Positions 17,820-27,728 of a stretch of DNA of 64,000 bases are shown here, in pieces. The notes below the pieces were generated by a model. It did no database searches. It worked only from the letters and a program-made list of their open reading frames with translations, and had not been told where the DNA came from. A program made the translations under genes and the position numbers. This stretch comes from Cerasicoccus arenae (GTDB taxonomy: Bacteria; Verrucomicrobiota; Verrucomicrobiia; Opitutales; Cerasicoccaceae): the NCBI RefSeq assembly GCF_014651635.1, contig NZ_BMXG01000004.1, positions 1 to 64,000 of the forward strand, written 5' to 3'. The number at the start of each line of letters is the position of its first letter. The first letter of the stretch is position 1.

Positions 17820-20459
17820 TTATTTAACGACGAGGTTTACAATCCGGCCCGGAACGTAGATTTCTTTGACGATGGTTTTGCCCTCGAGTTGGGGAGCTAC
17901 CTTGTCGAGTGCTTTCGCTGCGGTGAGGATATCGGGTTGGGCTGTGTCTTTGGCGACTTCAAGTTCGCCGCGCAATTTACCGTTGATCTGAACCATCAGC
18001 TTGACGGTGTCCTTGACCAGCTTGGACTCATCATGCTTGGGCCAAGGGGCGTTGGCGATGGACGGTGCTTCGCCCAGGCGTTCCCAGATTTCTTCCGTGA
18101 TGTGCGGGGCCAACGGCGCTAGCAGTTGCAGGAATGCCTTGGCCGAGGCGAAGTTCAATGTCTTGGCTTTGGCGAACTGGTTCGCGCAGATCATCATTTG
18201 CGAAATGGCGGTATTGAAAGACAGGCGCTCGTAGTCAGCCGTGACTTTTTTGATCGTTTCATGCAGGGCGCGAGCGGTGTCGGCATCATCTTCTGTATCG
18301 CAAAGCTTGGTTGCTGGTTGGCCGTTGTCATCGAGCAGTTCACGCCAGACTTTGTTGCGCAGGAAACGGTTGATGCCTTGGATGCCGTCGGTGTTCCACG
18401 GCTTCATGGCTTCCAGTGGTCCGAGGAACATCAGGTACAGGCGCATGGCGTCAGCACCATGGTCCTTAATGATGAACTCTGGGTTGACGACATTGCCACG
18501 GCTCTTGGACATTTTTTCGCCGTCCTCGCCCAAAATAATACCCTGGTGGAACAGCTTCTTGAACGGTTCCTTGGTTTTCAGCACGCCGATATCGTGCAGG
18601 AACAGATGCCAGAAGCGCGCGTAAAGCAGGTGCAGCACGGCGTGCTCGGCACCACCGACATAGAGGTCAGGCGCTTGCCAGTATTCCTCGATTTTCGGGT
18701 CGATGATGAAGTCCGGGTTCTTCGGATCCATGTAGCGCAGGTAATACCAGCACGAGCCAGCCCATTGCGGCATGGTGTTGGTTTCGCGTGTAGCGGCTGC
18801 CCAGTCAGTGCCGGGGCGTTCGGTCAGTTGTTCGTCGCCGTCCTGCTGGATGACGCGCGGGCGGGTTTCGCCAGTCTTCAAGTTGAGCCAGACGTTCACC
18901 CATTCCACGGCTTTGGCCAAGGGGCTTTCTCCGGTGCCTGTGGGCTGATAGCTATCAACCTGCGGAAGTGTGAGCGGCAGGTCTTGCGTGGGGACGGTGA
19001 TGGCACAACGCGCCTCGCCATTGATGATTGAAGTGACGGGATCGATGGGCAGTGTGTTGTTGAGCTCACTCTCATCCTTGTCCAGCGCCATGAGACGCTT
19101 ATAGTCGGCTGGGGACAGCCACATGATGGGGAAAGGCTCACCCCAATAGCGTTGCCGTGAAAACAGCCAGTCGCGCAGCTTGTAATTCACGGCTTCCTTG
19201 CCGACTTTTTTCGCGGCGAGCTCGGCGGTGATTTTTGCTTTGGCGTCGGCCACGTTCAGACCATTGAGATCGCCTGAGTTGATTAACGCACCATCGCCCG
19301 TGTAGGCTTCCGTTAATTCCTCATCTGGATTGGCATTTTCATTGGCAATTACCGGTAAAATTTCTAGTCCAAAGGTTTTTGCGAACTCGAAGTCGCGCTC
19401 GTCGTGGGCGGGGACAGCCATGATGGCACCCGTGCCGTAAGTGATGAGCACGTAGTCGGCTACCCACACGGGGATTTTTGCGCCGTTGACTGGGTTGATT
19501 GCATAACCGCCCGTGAAGACACCGGTTTTTTCCTTGGCCAGTTCGGCGCGCTCTAGGTCGCTTTTGCGCTTGGCTTGTTCGGCGTAGGCTTCGACTTCAG
19601 CGCGGCGATCGTCGATGGTAATCTTGCTCAACAGCGGATGCTCCGGTGACACAACCATGTAGGTCGCGCCGTAAAGGGTATCGGGGCGAGTGGTGAAGAC
19701 GCGCAGTTTCTCATCGAGTCCGTCTAGTTGGAAGTCAACTTCGGCCCCGGTGCTGCGGCCAATCCAATTTTCTTGCAAGCGTTTGGTGGAGTCTGGCCAG
19801 TCGAGGTCTTTCAAGCCAGCAATCAACTTGTCCGCATAGGCGGTGATCCGCAGAACCCACTGGCGCAGTGGACGCTTTTCCACGGGAAAGCTGCCACGCT
19901 CGGAGCGGGGGCCTTCGGGCGTGTTCAATACTTCTTCATTGGCGAGCACGGTGCCTAGCTCTGGGCAATACCAGACTGGCTTTTCTTCGACATAGGCCAA
20001 GCCATGTTTGAATAGCTGGACAAAGATCCATTGCGTCCACTTGTAGTAAGCGGGGTCGGTGGTGTTTACTTCGCGGTCACTGTCATAGGTGAGGCCGATC
20101 TGCGCGAGTTGCTTCTTAAAATTGGCAATATTTTCCTCGGTCACCTCTGCGGGCGGGCGGCCGGTCTTGATGGCATACTGCTCGGTGGGCAGGCCAAAAG
20201 CGTCCCAACCCATGGGATGAAGCACATTGAAGCCCTGGGACTTCTTCATGCGCTTTAGGGCGTCTGTGGCGGTGTAGCCTTCCGGGTGGCCAATGTGGAG
20301 GCCGGCACCAGACGGGTAGGGGAACATGTCCAGCACGTAGTATTTGGGCGCAGGCTTGGCGTTCGGTGCTGGATTGGGTCCGGCAAAGGTCTTGTCATCG
20401 GCCCAGAAGGCTTGCCACTTGGGCTCGATGGAGGCGGGTTGGTAATCGGCGGTTTTCAT
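17820..20459 (-). CDS. leuS: leucyl-tRNA synthetase
   Basis: The 879-aa class I synthetase is full length. It has the HIGH motif at residues 55-58 ([11 protein letters not shown]), the CP1 editing domain ([18 protein letters not shown] and [17 protein letters not shown]), the family blocks [13 protein letters not shown] and [20 protein letters not shown], the KMSKS loop starting at Lys649, and an anticodon-binding plus C-terminal domain ending in [11 protein letters not shown]. It charges tRNA-Leu in the cytoplasm. The gene is the first of a leftward group with the fecR-like gene and lpxI; the gap of 22 bases to the fecR-like gene suggests co-transcription. Confidence 0.97.
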   Translation of the reverse strand: MKTADYQPASIEPKWQAFWADDKTFAGPNPAPNAKPAPKYYVLDMFPYPSGAGLHIGHPEGYTATDALKRMKKSQGFNVLHPMGWDAFGLPTEQYAIKTGRPPAEVTEENIANFKKQLAQIGLTYDSDREVNTTDPAYYKWTQWIFVQLFKHGLAYVEEKPVWYCPELGTVLANEEVLNTPEGPRSERGSFPVEKRPLRQWVLRITAYADKLIAGLKDLDWPDSTKRLQENWIGRSTGAEVDFQLDGLDEKLRVFTTRPDTLYGATYMVVSPEHPLLSKITIDDRRAEVEAYAEQAKRKSDLERAELAKEKTGVFTGGYAINPVNGAKIPVWVADYVLITYGTGAIMAVPAHDERDFEFAKTFGLEILPVIANENANPDEELTEAYTGDGALINSGDLNGLNVADAKAKITAELAAKKVGKEAVNYKLRDWLFSRQRYWGEPFPIMWLSPADYKRLMALDKDESELNNTLPIDPVTSIINGEARCAITVPTQDLPLTLPQVDSYQPTGTGESPLAKAVEWVNVWLNLKTGETRPRVIQQDGDEQLTERPGTDWAAATRETNTMPQWAGSCWYYLRYMDPKNPDFIIDPKIEEYWQAPDLYVGGAEHAVLHLLYARFWHLFLHDIGVLKTKEPFKKLFHQGIILGEDGEKMSKSRGNVVNPEFIIKDHGADAMRLYLMFLGPLEAMKPWNTDGIQGINRFLRNKVWRELLDDNGQPATKLCDTEDDADTARALHETIKKVTADYERLSFNTAISQMMICANQFAKAKTLNFASAKAFLQLLAPLAPHITEEIWERLGEAPSIANAPWPKHDESKLVKDTVKLMVQINGKLRGELEVAKDTAQPDILTAAKALDKVAPQLEGKTIVKEIYVPGRIVNLVVK

Positions 20460-20505
20460 CTACTTGATGGGAAACCGTCCGAGTGTGGGCCTTTCGACCC
20501 GCGCG

Positions 20506-20865
20506 TCAAGGATGGGTCTTCGTTTCCAAGGCCCGAAGTTCAGCTTTTAATTTTGAGATGCGCGCAGTGCGATGAGCGAATGAAAAGCAGCCAGCGATGA
20601 AAAAGGCGGTGCCAAGAACCATGCAAAATATCTTTAAGAAGGTGTTCTCAGAGAAACTCCCAAAAAACTGCATTACGGCTCCTAAGGCAATGAGTGGCAA
20701 GACGTAGGTGCTGCGGAACTCCTGATCCTCATTGATTTCGGCCTCTAATATATCTTGGGGAGGACGTTCCTTGTCGTTATAATGCCATTCTTTACGACCG
20801 ATGAATCTTATGCGAAAAAGATTCCGCTTGTTTTCGTCCATTTGGTTGAAGTCATCATCGAGCAT
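20506..20865 (-). CDS. hypothetical two-span membrane protein
   Basis: 119 aa of no family I recognise. A polar, charged N-terminus of about 50 residues (rich in Asp, Glu, Arg and Asn) precedes two hydrophobic helices at about 54-70 (YVLPLIALGAVMQFFGSF) and 77-96 (FLKIFCMVLGTAFFIAGCF). A short basic amphipathic helix follows (ARISKLKAELRALETK), possibly a coiled coil. Both ends should lie in the cytoplasm. It precedes leuS on the same strand with a 46-base gap and may share its promoter. Confidence 0.65.
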   Translation of the reverse strand: MLDDDFNQMDENKRNLFRIRFIGRKEWHYNDKERPPQDILEAEINEDQEFRSTYVLPLIALGAVMQFFGSFSENTFLKIFCMVLGTAFFIAGCFSFAHRTARISKLKAELRALETKTHP

Positions 20866-20977
20866 TTCGTTAGTCTAAGTTTTAAGAGCGAATTGGCAAG
20901 CAACCATGACATTATCCTGACAATCAATTTACGCGGGGCTGACGACATCTATCGGCGTATTTGCTAGGATGCGCGGC

Positions 20978-22336
20978 ATGAACCAACTCATCACAAGAAT
21001 CTCTCTGCTGGCCGCGCTGACGGCTGGCCTGACAGGGGCCGCCTTCGCTAAGGCCGCCGCTGAGCCTCTCCAGGTTGACGCCGCCCTCGACCGCCCAGTT
21101 ATCAGCGCGGATAAAGATGAATCTGTGGTCGTGCAGATAAAAATTCGCCCCGATGAAATTCAATCCGATCACGACCGCCCACCCGTCAACCTGAGTCTTG
21201 TGCTTGACCGCTCGGGCTCGATGCAGGGCGATAAGATTCGTCAGGCCATTGAGGCTGCGCAGGTCGCCGTAGGCAAACTGGGGCCGCGTGACATCGTTTC
21301 TGTAATTACCTACAGCGACAGCGCTTCGACCTTGGCAGACTCGCAATACGCCACCCGGTCGAACATCAAGAGGATCCAGTCCGCGCTCAGCGAAGTCAGC
21401 GCCAACGGCAGCACGGCAATCTACGACGGTCTCAATCGCGGAGCCGCCGAGCTTCGTCGCCGCGCTGATGAAGGGTACATCAACCGCATTGTGCTACTCT
21501 CAGATGGCTTGGCGAATCGGGGGCCGAGCGGCGTTTCAGACTTTCGTGACCTCGCCCGCGCCTTTGCGGGAGAAGACATCGTGGTCAGCACAGTTGGTTT
21601 GGGCGGCGGCTTCAACGAAGACATTATGACAGCGCTGGCGGAGGCCGGACAAGGCAATACATACTTTGTTGAAAATGCCTCTGACTTGCCGCGCATCTTT
21701 GGAGCAGAATTAGGCGATGCGCTCAACGTAGCCGCAACGAATATTGAGATCATCATTACCCCGAGGGAGGGCGTGCGGATTAAGCGGAGCTTGGGCCGAG
21801 AAGCCGAGATTAAGAATAACCGCGCTTATTTCCAGATGCCGCAGGTGTATGGGGGCCAAGACAAGCTGGCGCTGCTGGAGATCGATGCGCCACAGGGCAA
21901 AGACGGCCAGACCCGCGACCTCGTCGATGTGGAAGTGCGCTACGTTCCTGTTAGTGGCGGTGAAGCGCGCAGCCAGTCTGTTTCGGTGCCGATTGCTTAC
22001 GCTGCTAGCGAAGTGAAAATCAAGGAATCTGCCCGGGTGGATGTCGCCCAGAATGTCATTGATAATCGGATTGCTGAAGCAAAAAAGGTGGCCGTTGGCT
22101 ACGCAGATTCAGGTGACCTTGCCAAGGCGGCGACTAACCTCGCGATCACCAATGACAAAATTCAGCAGGATTATGATTTCCTCGGCCAAAGTTTCACCAG
22201 TGCCTCTGCAGAGTATCTCAACAAAGAGGAAGATGCGATGCGCAATGGGGAGTTCGGCAATAGGCAGCGTAAGGCTTACGTGACCGAGAGCTACCAGAAG
22301 AGCAATTCACAGACGGTTACAAATACTCAGGATTAA
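20978..22336 (+). CDS. von Willebrand factor type A domain protein, exported
   Basis: About 452 aa. The ATG at 20978 is chosen because AGGA lies nine bases upstream and a signal peptide follows at once (MNQLITRISLLAALTAGLTG, cleavage near AFA-KA). The VWA domain at about 70-250 has an intact MIDAS (LDRSGSM, Asp77, Ser79, Ser81) plus the later TYSDSAST and LSDGLANRG elements, so it should bind a divalent cation and a protein ligand. The C-terminal region after 260 is beta-rich, then helical and polar. A terminator follows, and then a histidine kinase and response regulator on the same strand. A link with that two-component system is only suggested by position. Confidence 0.88.
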   Translation: MNQLITRISLLAALTAGLTGAAFAKAAAEPLQVDAALDRPVISADKDESVVVQIKIRPDEIQSDHDRPPVNLSLVLDRSGSMQGDKIRQAIEAAQVAVGKLGPRDIVSVITYSDSASTLADSQYATRSNIKRIQSALSEVSANGSTAIYDGLNRGAAELRRRADEGYINRIVLLSDGLANRGPSGVSDFRDLARAFAGEDIVVSTVGLGGGFNEDIMTALAEAGQGNTYFVENASDLPRIFGAELGDALNVAATNIEIIITPREGVRIKRSLGREAEIKNNRAYFQMPQVYGGQDKLALLEIDAPQGKDGQTRDLVDVEVRYVPVSGGEARSQSVSVPIAYAASEVKIKESARVDVAQNVIDNRIAEAKKVAVGYADSGDLAKAATNLAITNDKIQQDYDFLGQSFTSASAEYLNKEEDAMRNGEFGNRQRKAYVTESYQKSNSQTVTNTQD

Positions 22337-22385
22337 GATTAGTCATAGGATCAGGATAAAGGTATAGGCAACACCGATCAGTGAG

Positions 22386-22417
22386 GGCGGGCGGTTTATC
22401 AGGAGCCGCCCGCCTTT
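22386..22417 (+). terminator. Rho-independent terminator after the VWA gene
   Basis: GGCGGGCGG at 22386-22394 and CCGCCCGCC at 22406-22414 form a perfect nine-pair GC stem with an 11-base loop, followed by TTTCT. It separates the VWA gene from the downstream histidine kinase gene, so those two are probably not one transcript. Confidence 0.8.
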
Positions 22418-22557
22418 CTGGTTATGCGCGACTAAAAAATGAGCATTGCTGTATTATACGGCGCGTCTTTTGCTGAGAGATCGTCACATGAACATGCCTA
22501 CCGCCAAGTGCAAGATGCGTTACCGCGGTGCCTTATCGAAATAAAGCCTATCCCCGT

Positions 22558-24804
22558 ATGAAGTTTCGCCCCATATTACTGGCTTGGTTCTTGTTGCTCG
22601 GCGCAACATTGGCCATGGGCGGTGGGGCTTGGTGGCTCCTCGATCGTGAGGCCGACCGCGTGGAGACCTTGGCCGCTGGTGTTGTCGCCAATGGCGCTGC
22701 TAGTGTCGCAGAAAGCGTGGATTTGCTCATGGAAGAAATCCGCACCGGCGTTATCGATGGTCTGCTGGCGGCGCGGCGTTCCCCGCAACCACGCAGCGGA
22801 TTAGCCGAATTCATCGCGAATAATCCCTACGTGCAGACCGGATTTTATTTTCGTGCTTCGGATGGCGTTACTTCGTGGTATGGCCCCAGAGCAGATGCAC
22901 CCAGCCCGACAGCCCTGCAATCGGAAGATGCCGATCAGTCATATCCATGGTCGCTGAACGGTGACGATACACAGGACGTCGTTGAGCGAACCAAGGAATT
23001 ACCTTTGGTTTATCCTGCAACTCTGCCCGCTGCCCCCCCACACTCGGCCCCAACGCCCAAAGAGCGGCCACAGACCCAATACAAAGGAAATGCGGCACCG
23101 ACTGATGTCATTCAGGCCGAATCAAGTGATGTGGTGCAGGAAGTTGTCGAGTACGACATGCCCCAAGAACCTGTCCAGCAGGAGTATTTTAGCAAGTCCA
23201 AGGCCTTGAAGCGGCAACGCGAGTCGGTGCGACAGTTGAATATTGATAACCGAATTGCCGTCATGAACCAGAGCATCGTTTTGGATGATGAAGCCGAGCA
23301 ATCAAGCGGCTCGTCATTGGCGTCACAGGAGGAGAGCGCCTCGCAAAGTAGCGCTTTTCAAAGTGCCAATGCCGATAGCGTGGACTTCCTATCCAGCCTG
23401 AGCACCGCAGGCTCGTCGACATCGGTTGGTGATGACAGTGATTCACAGGCAGCTTCGACCTCTGCAGTAGCCGTTCAATCCAGGGGCAATAATCAGTTTC
23501 TCGGCCAAATTAGTAATGTGGACAGTGGAGCCTTTGTTGATCAGGAAAACCTGGTTGGCACCGAGAAAAAAGAAACGCAGTTGGCGGAGAGCGAACCAGA
23601 AGGATTCAGCATCACCAAAGCAGAGGATCTAGCCAAGCTTGATGAGCTTGCGCGGCGGATCAAAGTCATCTTGCCTCAGCGGCCCCGGACAGGTTGGGTG
23701 CGGCAGGCGGTTAAAGGTGTTGATCAATGGCTGGCGTGGGTCGACTTACCCGGACAGGATAACATCCTCGGTGTTTGGTTGAATCGGGATATCGTGATCG
23801 CAGAGATCGCTAAAACAATCAGTATCAGCCAACTAAAAGACGTCCAATTTGCCCTCGTAGATGCAGCAGGGAACCGTGTGGCAGGGGCAGGGGGCGACCA
23901 TTACTCAAGATGGGAAAACACGGGGCCGGAACTTACTTTGAGCATCGGTGCGGCCTTGCCAGGCTGGCATATCGAGGCCTATCCTGCGCTGCTCGAAAAT
24001 CCCTTTGGGCGGAGTTTCCGCCTCCTCGGGGGCGTAGCAGTGGCGGGCCTGAGCATCGCGATTCTCCTAGGCGGCAGCCTCTTGCTTTGGCAGGCCCAGC
24101 GCGACGCCCATGAGGCCCAGCGGAAGACCACTTTTGTCGCCAATGTCTCGCATGAACTCAAGACGCCGCTAACCAGCATCCGGCTGTTTGCGGAAATGCT
24201 TTACGACGGACGGGCGGGCGACGAGACCAAGCAGCGACGCTATCTCCAGACCATGTTGAATGAGACGCAGCGCCTGACACGGCTCGTCAACAACGTGCTG
24301 GATTTTAGTCGCTTGGAACGTGGTCGGCGTGATTTTCAACAAGAGTCAGTGGACGCGATTCAGGCTGTCCGCGATATCTTGGAGGCCCAACGAGATCGCC
24401 TTGCGGGCGAGGGATTGACGGTGGATTTCGTTGCCCCCGAAAGGCCGCTCAAGGCAATGGTGGACCGCGATGCGCTTGAGCAAATCCTGCTCAATCTGCT
24501 GGATAACGCCGCCAAATACGCTGCGTCTGGCCAACGCGCAGAAGTGCGTCTGGAGCAAGCGACATCGGCCTGGACGCTCAGTGTATGCGATTTTGGCCCC
24601 GGCATTCCGCCTCGCGAACGGCAGCAAGTTTTTGAAGCCTTTCACCGCATCGATGACCGCCTGACTGCTGAACGACCGGGCTGCGGGCTGGGCCTGAGCA
24701 TCGCTGCCCGCCTTGCTCGAGGGCTGGGAGGGCAATTGACGCTCCAGGCGAATCAACCAACCGGCTGCTGCTTTAAATTAACTGTTCCAACCATCATTGC
24801 CTAA
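22558..24804 (+). CDS. sensor histidine kinase with a long low-complexity extracytoplasmic region
   Basis: About 748 aa from ATG 22558 (MKFRPILLAWFLLLG). One span at about 5-25 and a second at about 490-512 (AVAGLSIAILLGGSLLLW) enclose an unusually long extracytoplasmic part of over 450 residues. Its middle, about 150-350, is rich in Ser, Gln, Ala and acidic residues and looks disordered. The kinase core follows: H-box VSHELKTPLTSIRLFAEML with phospho-acceptor His532, N-box NLLDNAAKYA, GPGIPPRERQQVFEAFHR, and G2 box GCGLGLSIAARLARG. The signal sensed is unknown. The stop is one base from the start of the cognate regulator gene, so the pair forms a two-component system. Confidence 0.92.
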   Translation: MKFRPILLAWFLLLGATLAMGGGAWWLLDREADRVETLAAGVVANGAASVAESVDLLMEEIRTGVIDGLLAARRSPQPRSGLAEFIANNPYVQTGFYFRASDGVTSWYGPRADAPSPTALQSEDADQSYPWSLNGDDTQDVVERTKELPLVYPATLPAAPPHSAPTPKERPQTQYKGNAAPTDVIQAESSDVVQEVVEYDMPQEPVQQEYFSKSKALKRQRESVRQLNIDNRIAVMNQSIVLDDEAEQSSGSSLASQEESASQSSAFQSANADSVDFLSSLSTAGSSTSVGDDSDSQAASTSAVAVQSRGNNQFLGQISNVDSGAFVDQENLVGTEKKETQLAESEPEGFSITKAEDLAKLDELARRIKVILPQRPRTGWVRQAVKGVDQWLAWVDLPGQDNILGVWLNRDIVIAEIAKTISISQLKDVQFALVDAAGNRVAGAGGDHYSRWENTGPELTLSIGAALPGWHIEAYPALLENPFGRSFRLLGGVAVAGLSIAILLGGSLLLWQAQRDAHEAQRKTTFVANVSHELKTPLTSIRLFAEMLYDGRAGDETKQRRYLQTMLNETQRLTRLVNNVLDFSRLERGRRDFQQESVDAIQAVRDILEAQRDRLAGEGLTVDFVAPERPLKAMVDRDALEQILLNLLDNAAKYAASGQRAEVRLEQATSAWTLSVCDFGPGIPPRERQQVFEAFHRIDDRLTAERPGCGLGLSIAARLARGLGGQLTLQANQPTGCCFKLTVPTIIA

Positions 24805-24805
24805 C

Positions 24806-25510
24806 ATGCCTGAAGAAAAACATATACTCGTGGCCGAGGACGACGCCAGCATCCGCATGGGGCTTGTCGACGCGCTGGAAAGCGAAGGCTACCGTGTAGA
24901 GGAGGCCGTTAATGGAGAGGAGGCCGTGGCTTACTTTAAGGAGGCGCGCCCGGACCTTGTTCTGCTCGACATCATGATGCCGCGCTTGAGCGGTTATGAC
25001 GTGTGTCGGGAGATTCGTAAGCTCGACGCGGCGGTGCCAGTGCTGATGCTCAGTGCCAAGAGCGAGGAGATCGATAAGGTGCTGGGGCTTGAGCTGGGGG
25101 CCGATGATTACATCACCAAGCCCTTTGGCGTAAGGGAGCTATTGGCGCGTGTTTCGGCGGCCTTAAGGCGCAGTAGCATGGTGCCTGTTGAAGTTCAGGA
25201 TGACGTTCCAGCCCGCATGCCATTTGGGATGGGGGAGATTGATACCGCACGCCGGCAGCTCTGGCGTGGAGCCGAAGAGATCACGCTGACGCAGCTTGAG
25301 TATAAGCTGATGATGGCCTTCTACGCGCATCCAGACAGGGCCTTGAGCCGTGATTTCCTGCTGAATGCCGCGTGGGGCATCGATTATCTGGGGACGACGC
25401 GTACGCTCGATCAGCATGTTTCGCAACTGAGGCGCAAAATCGAGGTCGATTCCGCAAAGCCAAAATTCCTGCTCACGGTGCACGGATATGGGTACCGCTA
25501 TAAGCCATAA
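24806..25510 (+). CDS. OmpR/PhoB-family response regulator
   Basis: About 234 aa from ATG 24806, one base after the kinase stop; the TTG at 24797 is an unlikely start. The receiver domain has the acidic pair EDD at 11-13, phospho-acceptor Asp55 (LVLLDIMMPRLSGYDV), the switch residue in MLSAKSEE and the Lys of ITKPFGVRELLARV. The C-terminal winged helix (about 140-232) has LTQLEYKLMMAF, GTTRTLDQHVSQLRRKIE and the closing LTVHGYGYRYKP typical of PhoB-like DNA binders. It is the transcriptional output of the upstream kinase. Its target promoters cannot be inferred. Confidence 0.95.
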   Translation: MPEEKHILVAEDDASIRMGLVDALESEGYRVEEAVNGEEAVAYFKEARPDLVLLDIMMPRLSGYDVCREIRKLDAAVPVLMLSAKSEEIDKVLGLELGADDYITKPFGVRELLARVSAALRRSSMVPVEVQDDVPARMPFGMGEIDTARRQLWRGAEEITLTQLEYKLMMAFYAHPDRALSRDFLLNAAWGIDYLGTTRTLDQHVSQLRRKIEVDSAKPKFLLTVHGYGYRYKP

Positions 25511-25761
25511 AAGAGCAGGGGGGGTGTTTTTTGGTAAAATACCATTATAGCTTTGGTAATCAATAGATTATGCGATTTTTGACGTTTTTTGGGTCAAATA
25601 AAACTGATACTTTTATGCTCTTTTTGGGCCAAAAATGCTCTGAAAATGGAAACTACAGCAAAGTTTTGGTTTTTCGGGAAACGAATTGGGCGATTCAGAT
25701 TTCCTTGTTGGTGTTGGGCAAAGTTGGTTCTTCGTGCTTGGATTTTAAGAATTGAAACGTA

Positions 25762-26451
25762 ATGTCCCTTTGTCTGCGTCTTTTTTGGCGCTTGGAATCA
25801 CGTAACACTGCACTTCATTTGGAACAGTCAACGACAGCAACCTCTGCCGATACACGCGCCTTTGACCGGCTGGTGCTGGCTTCGGCATCACCTCGCAGGA
25901 GCTTCCTGCTGGAGCAGTTGGGGTTGCGTTTTGACGTTTGCCCGGCCCAGGTCGAGGAGCACGAAGAGCCCGATAGCTGCCCGCGTGAGACCGTGCTGCA
26001 CAACGCTCAGATCAAGGCGGAATACGTCGCTGCCCAACGTCCCGAAACGCTGGTGCTGGGCTGTGATACCATCGTTGCTCTGGAAGAAGAAGTCCTGCAC
26101 AAACCGTCTACAATTGAGGCCGCCTACGAGATGCTAACGAAGCTTTCCGGCCGCACCCATACCGTTTATACGGGCATTTGCCTGCGTTCGGTGGAAGGCG
26201 GGATCAACGAGGCGCATTACGTCACGAGCGAGGTTACGTTCCACACCTTAAGCCGTGAGGCGATTGACCAATATTTTCGCGTGGTGAACCCATTGGACAA
26301 AGCGGGTGCCTATGGCATTCAGGAGGGGCGGGAAATGATCGTCTCCAAGCTGGATGGTTCTTTGAACAACGTCATGGGCTTACCCACCGAATACCTACGT
26401 GCCCGACTGCGTGGCTTGGGACTGTGGGATAGAATGGAGGTCGCGTCGTGA
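25762..26451 (+). CDS. maf: Maf family nucleoside triphosphate pyrophosphatase
   Basis: The 229-aa product carries the Maf signature LASASPRRSFLLEQLGL (about 38-54), the catalytic Asp in GCDTIVALEEEVLHKP, the GRTHTVYTGICL block and DKAGAYGIQEG. Maf proteins hydrolyse non-canonical or damaged nucleotides to monophosphates; the YhdE-like pattern suggests dTTP/UTP and modified pyrimidines, which is inference. The N-terminal 35 residues precede the usual start and have weak coding character, so the true start may be downstream, although no good ATG is visible. The stop overlaps the GTG of the tonB-like gene, beginning a four-gene coupled operon. Confidence 0.92.
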   Translation: MSLCLRLFWRLESRNTALHLEQSTTATSADTRAFDRLVLASASPRRSFLLEQLGLRFDVCPAQVEEHEEPDSCPRETVLHNAQIKAEYVAAQRPETLVLGCDTIVALEEEVLHKPSTIEAAYEMLTKLSGRTHTVYTGICLRSVEGGINEAHYVTSEVTFHTLSREAIDQYFRVVNPLDKAGAYGIQEGREMIVSKLDGSLNNVMGLPTEYLRARLRGLGLWDRMEVAS

Positions 26452-27728
26452 GCGTTGAGACTCCAACTCCTCCGCCCGCCTCGCCGCCGCCGCGCAACGA
26501 ATGGCCACGCTGGACGGATGACAAGGCGGGCGATAAAATGCGCCGCGTGTCCGTGCCTCTCGGCCTGGCGGTTACGGTGATCATTCACCTCTTGGCCGTG
26601 TGGGTATTTCCGTGGGACGAGATCGGCATCATCGAAAAGGAAAAGCCGAAACCGAATCCGCCGCTGGAAGTTGAATTTTTACCACCGCCTCCGGCGTTGC
26701 CTGAATTTGTCCCGGTCAATCCGATGGCACCGGAAGAAAAGCCGGAAGACACCGATAAAATTTCTTCGCAAGATCAGGTTGCGGCGCAAGAAGTGCCTGA
26801 CCCCACGCAGGATTCCGATACACCCAAGGTTGATGGGGAAATGCTGGACGCCAGTAACATTGTGACGGGTGACTTGACGACTGAGCCCGGCCCGCCTTCG
26901 CCTGAGGTCATGTCCGATCCCTCACCAGCGTTGCCACCCTCACCAGAAGAACAACAACAGGCTGAGAATACTGAAGCGCCTCCGCAGGAGGAAAAGCCCA
27001 GCGAGGAAGCGCCCACCGAAGCTGAAAAGCCAGAGGAGATGACGACGGATGCCACCGAGCCGCAATATTTGGACCAGCCAGTGTCCGAAGAGGACCCAGG
27101 TATTGAGGAAATTAAGGCGATTGAAATGGCGGAAGCACCCGAAGCCGAAGAGGGAATCCTCGTGAGGGAGAAACCCGGCGAGGCGGAAATTGTCGTCGAG
27201 GAAACCGTCGAGAAAACTGCTCAGCCTGAACGGGCAGATCAAGACCGGCTGGAAGTTTACATGGAAGAAGTCGTGGTTTCCGAAGCTGCGACCAGCCAGC
27301 CGACCAGCGAACCGCGCCCGCAGGCCCGCCCACGTTTGAATTTCGTCCAGTCCACTTCGGGCCCGCTCAAGATGGAACAGCGCTCCAGCAATCGCGTGGG
27401 TGCGATTGAGGTGGACGCCAAGTTTGACAAGTTCGGTGCCTACCTGCAGCGCATGATCGAAGCGATTGATTTGCAATGGCAGTTGATGGTGCGGGAGTCT
27501 TCGACGATCATGGCGGAGCTTGGCTCTCGGGTGGTCGTCCGCTACACGATTAACCAGCAAGGTGAGATCATTAATATGGAGGTGGTGTTCTCGTCGGCGA
27601 GCCGATCAGGAACCGCGATTTGTGTGGAGGCCATTCAGTCTCGCGCGCCCTTTGGCGTGTGGACCAAGGAAATGGCGCAAACCCTGGGCGAGAGCCAGAG
27701 CATTACGATCAGGTATTACTTTCGATGA
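26448..27728 (+). CDS. TonB-like energy transducer
   Basis: The 426-aa protein starts with GTG overlapping the maf stop. It has the TonB layout: a short cytoplasmic N-terminus, one membrane span at about 42-55 (PLGLAVTVIIHLLAVWVF), a very long Pro/Glu-rich extended segment from about 60 to 285 (including EEKPSEEAPTEAEKPEEM), and a C-terminal domain at about 325-425 with VVVRYTINQQGEIINMEVVF and SITIRYYFR, which resembles the TonB C-terminal fold. TonB couples the proton-motive force to outer-membrane receptors. No exbB or exbD is present here. The spacer is longer than in E. coli TonB, and a TolA-like role is also possible. Confidence 0.75.
   Translation: MSVETPTPPPASPPPRNEWPRWTDDKAGDKMRRVSVPLGLAVTVIIHLLAVWVFPWDEIGIIEKEKPKPNPPLEVEFLPPPPALPEFVPVNPMAPEEKPEDTDKISSQDQVAAQEVPDPTQDSDTPKVDGEMLDASNIVTGDLTTEPGPPSPEVMSDPSPALPPSPEEQQQAENTEAPPQEEKPSEEAPTEAEKPEEMTTDATEPQYLDQPVSEEDPGIEEIKAIEMAEAPEAEEGILVREKPGEAEIVVEETVEKTAQPERADQDRLEVYMEEVVVSEAATSQPTSEPRPQARPRLNFVQSTSGPLKMEQRSSNRVGAIEVDAKFDKFGAYLQRMIEAIDLQWQLMVRESSTIMAELGSRVVVRYTINQQGEIINMEVVFSSASRSGTAICVEAIQSRAPFGVWTKEMAQTLGESQSITIRYYFR

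Noticed and set aside
25511-25761. 61-codon frame at 25570-25755 in an AT-rich gap
   Set aside because: Composition is low-complexity (repeated TTTTTGGG strings), there is no family resemblance or start signal, and maf begins just after it.
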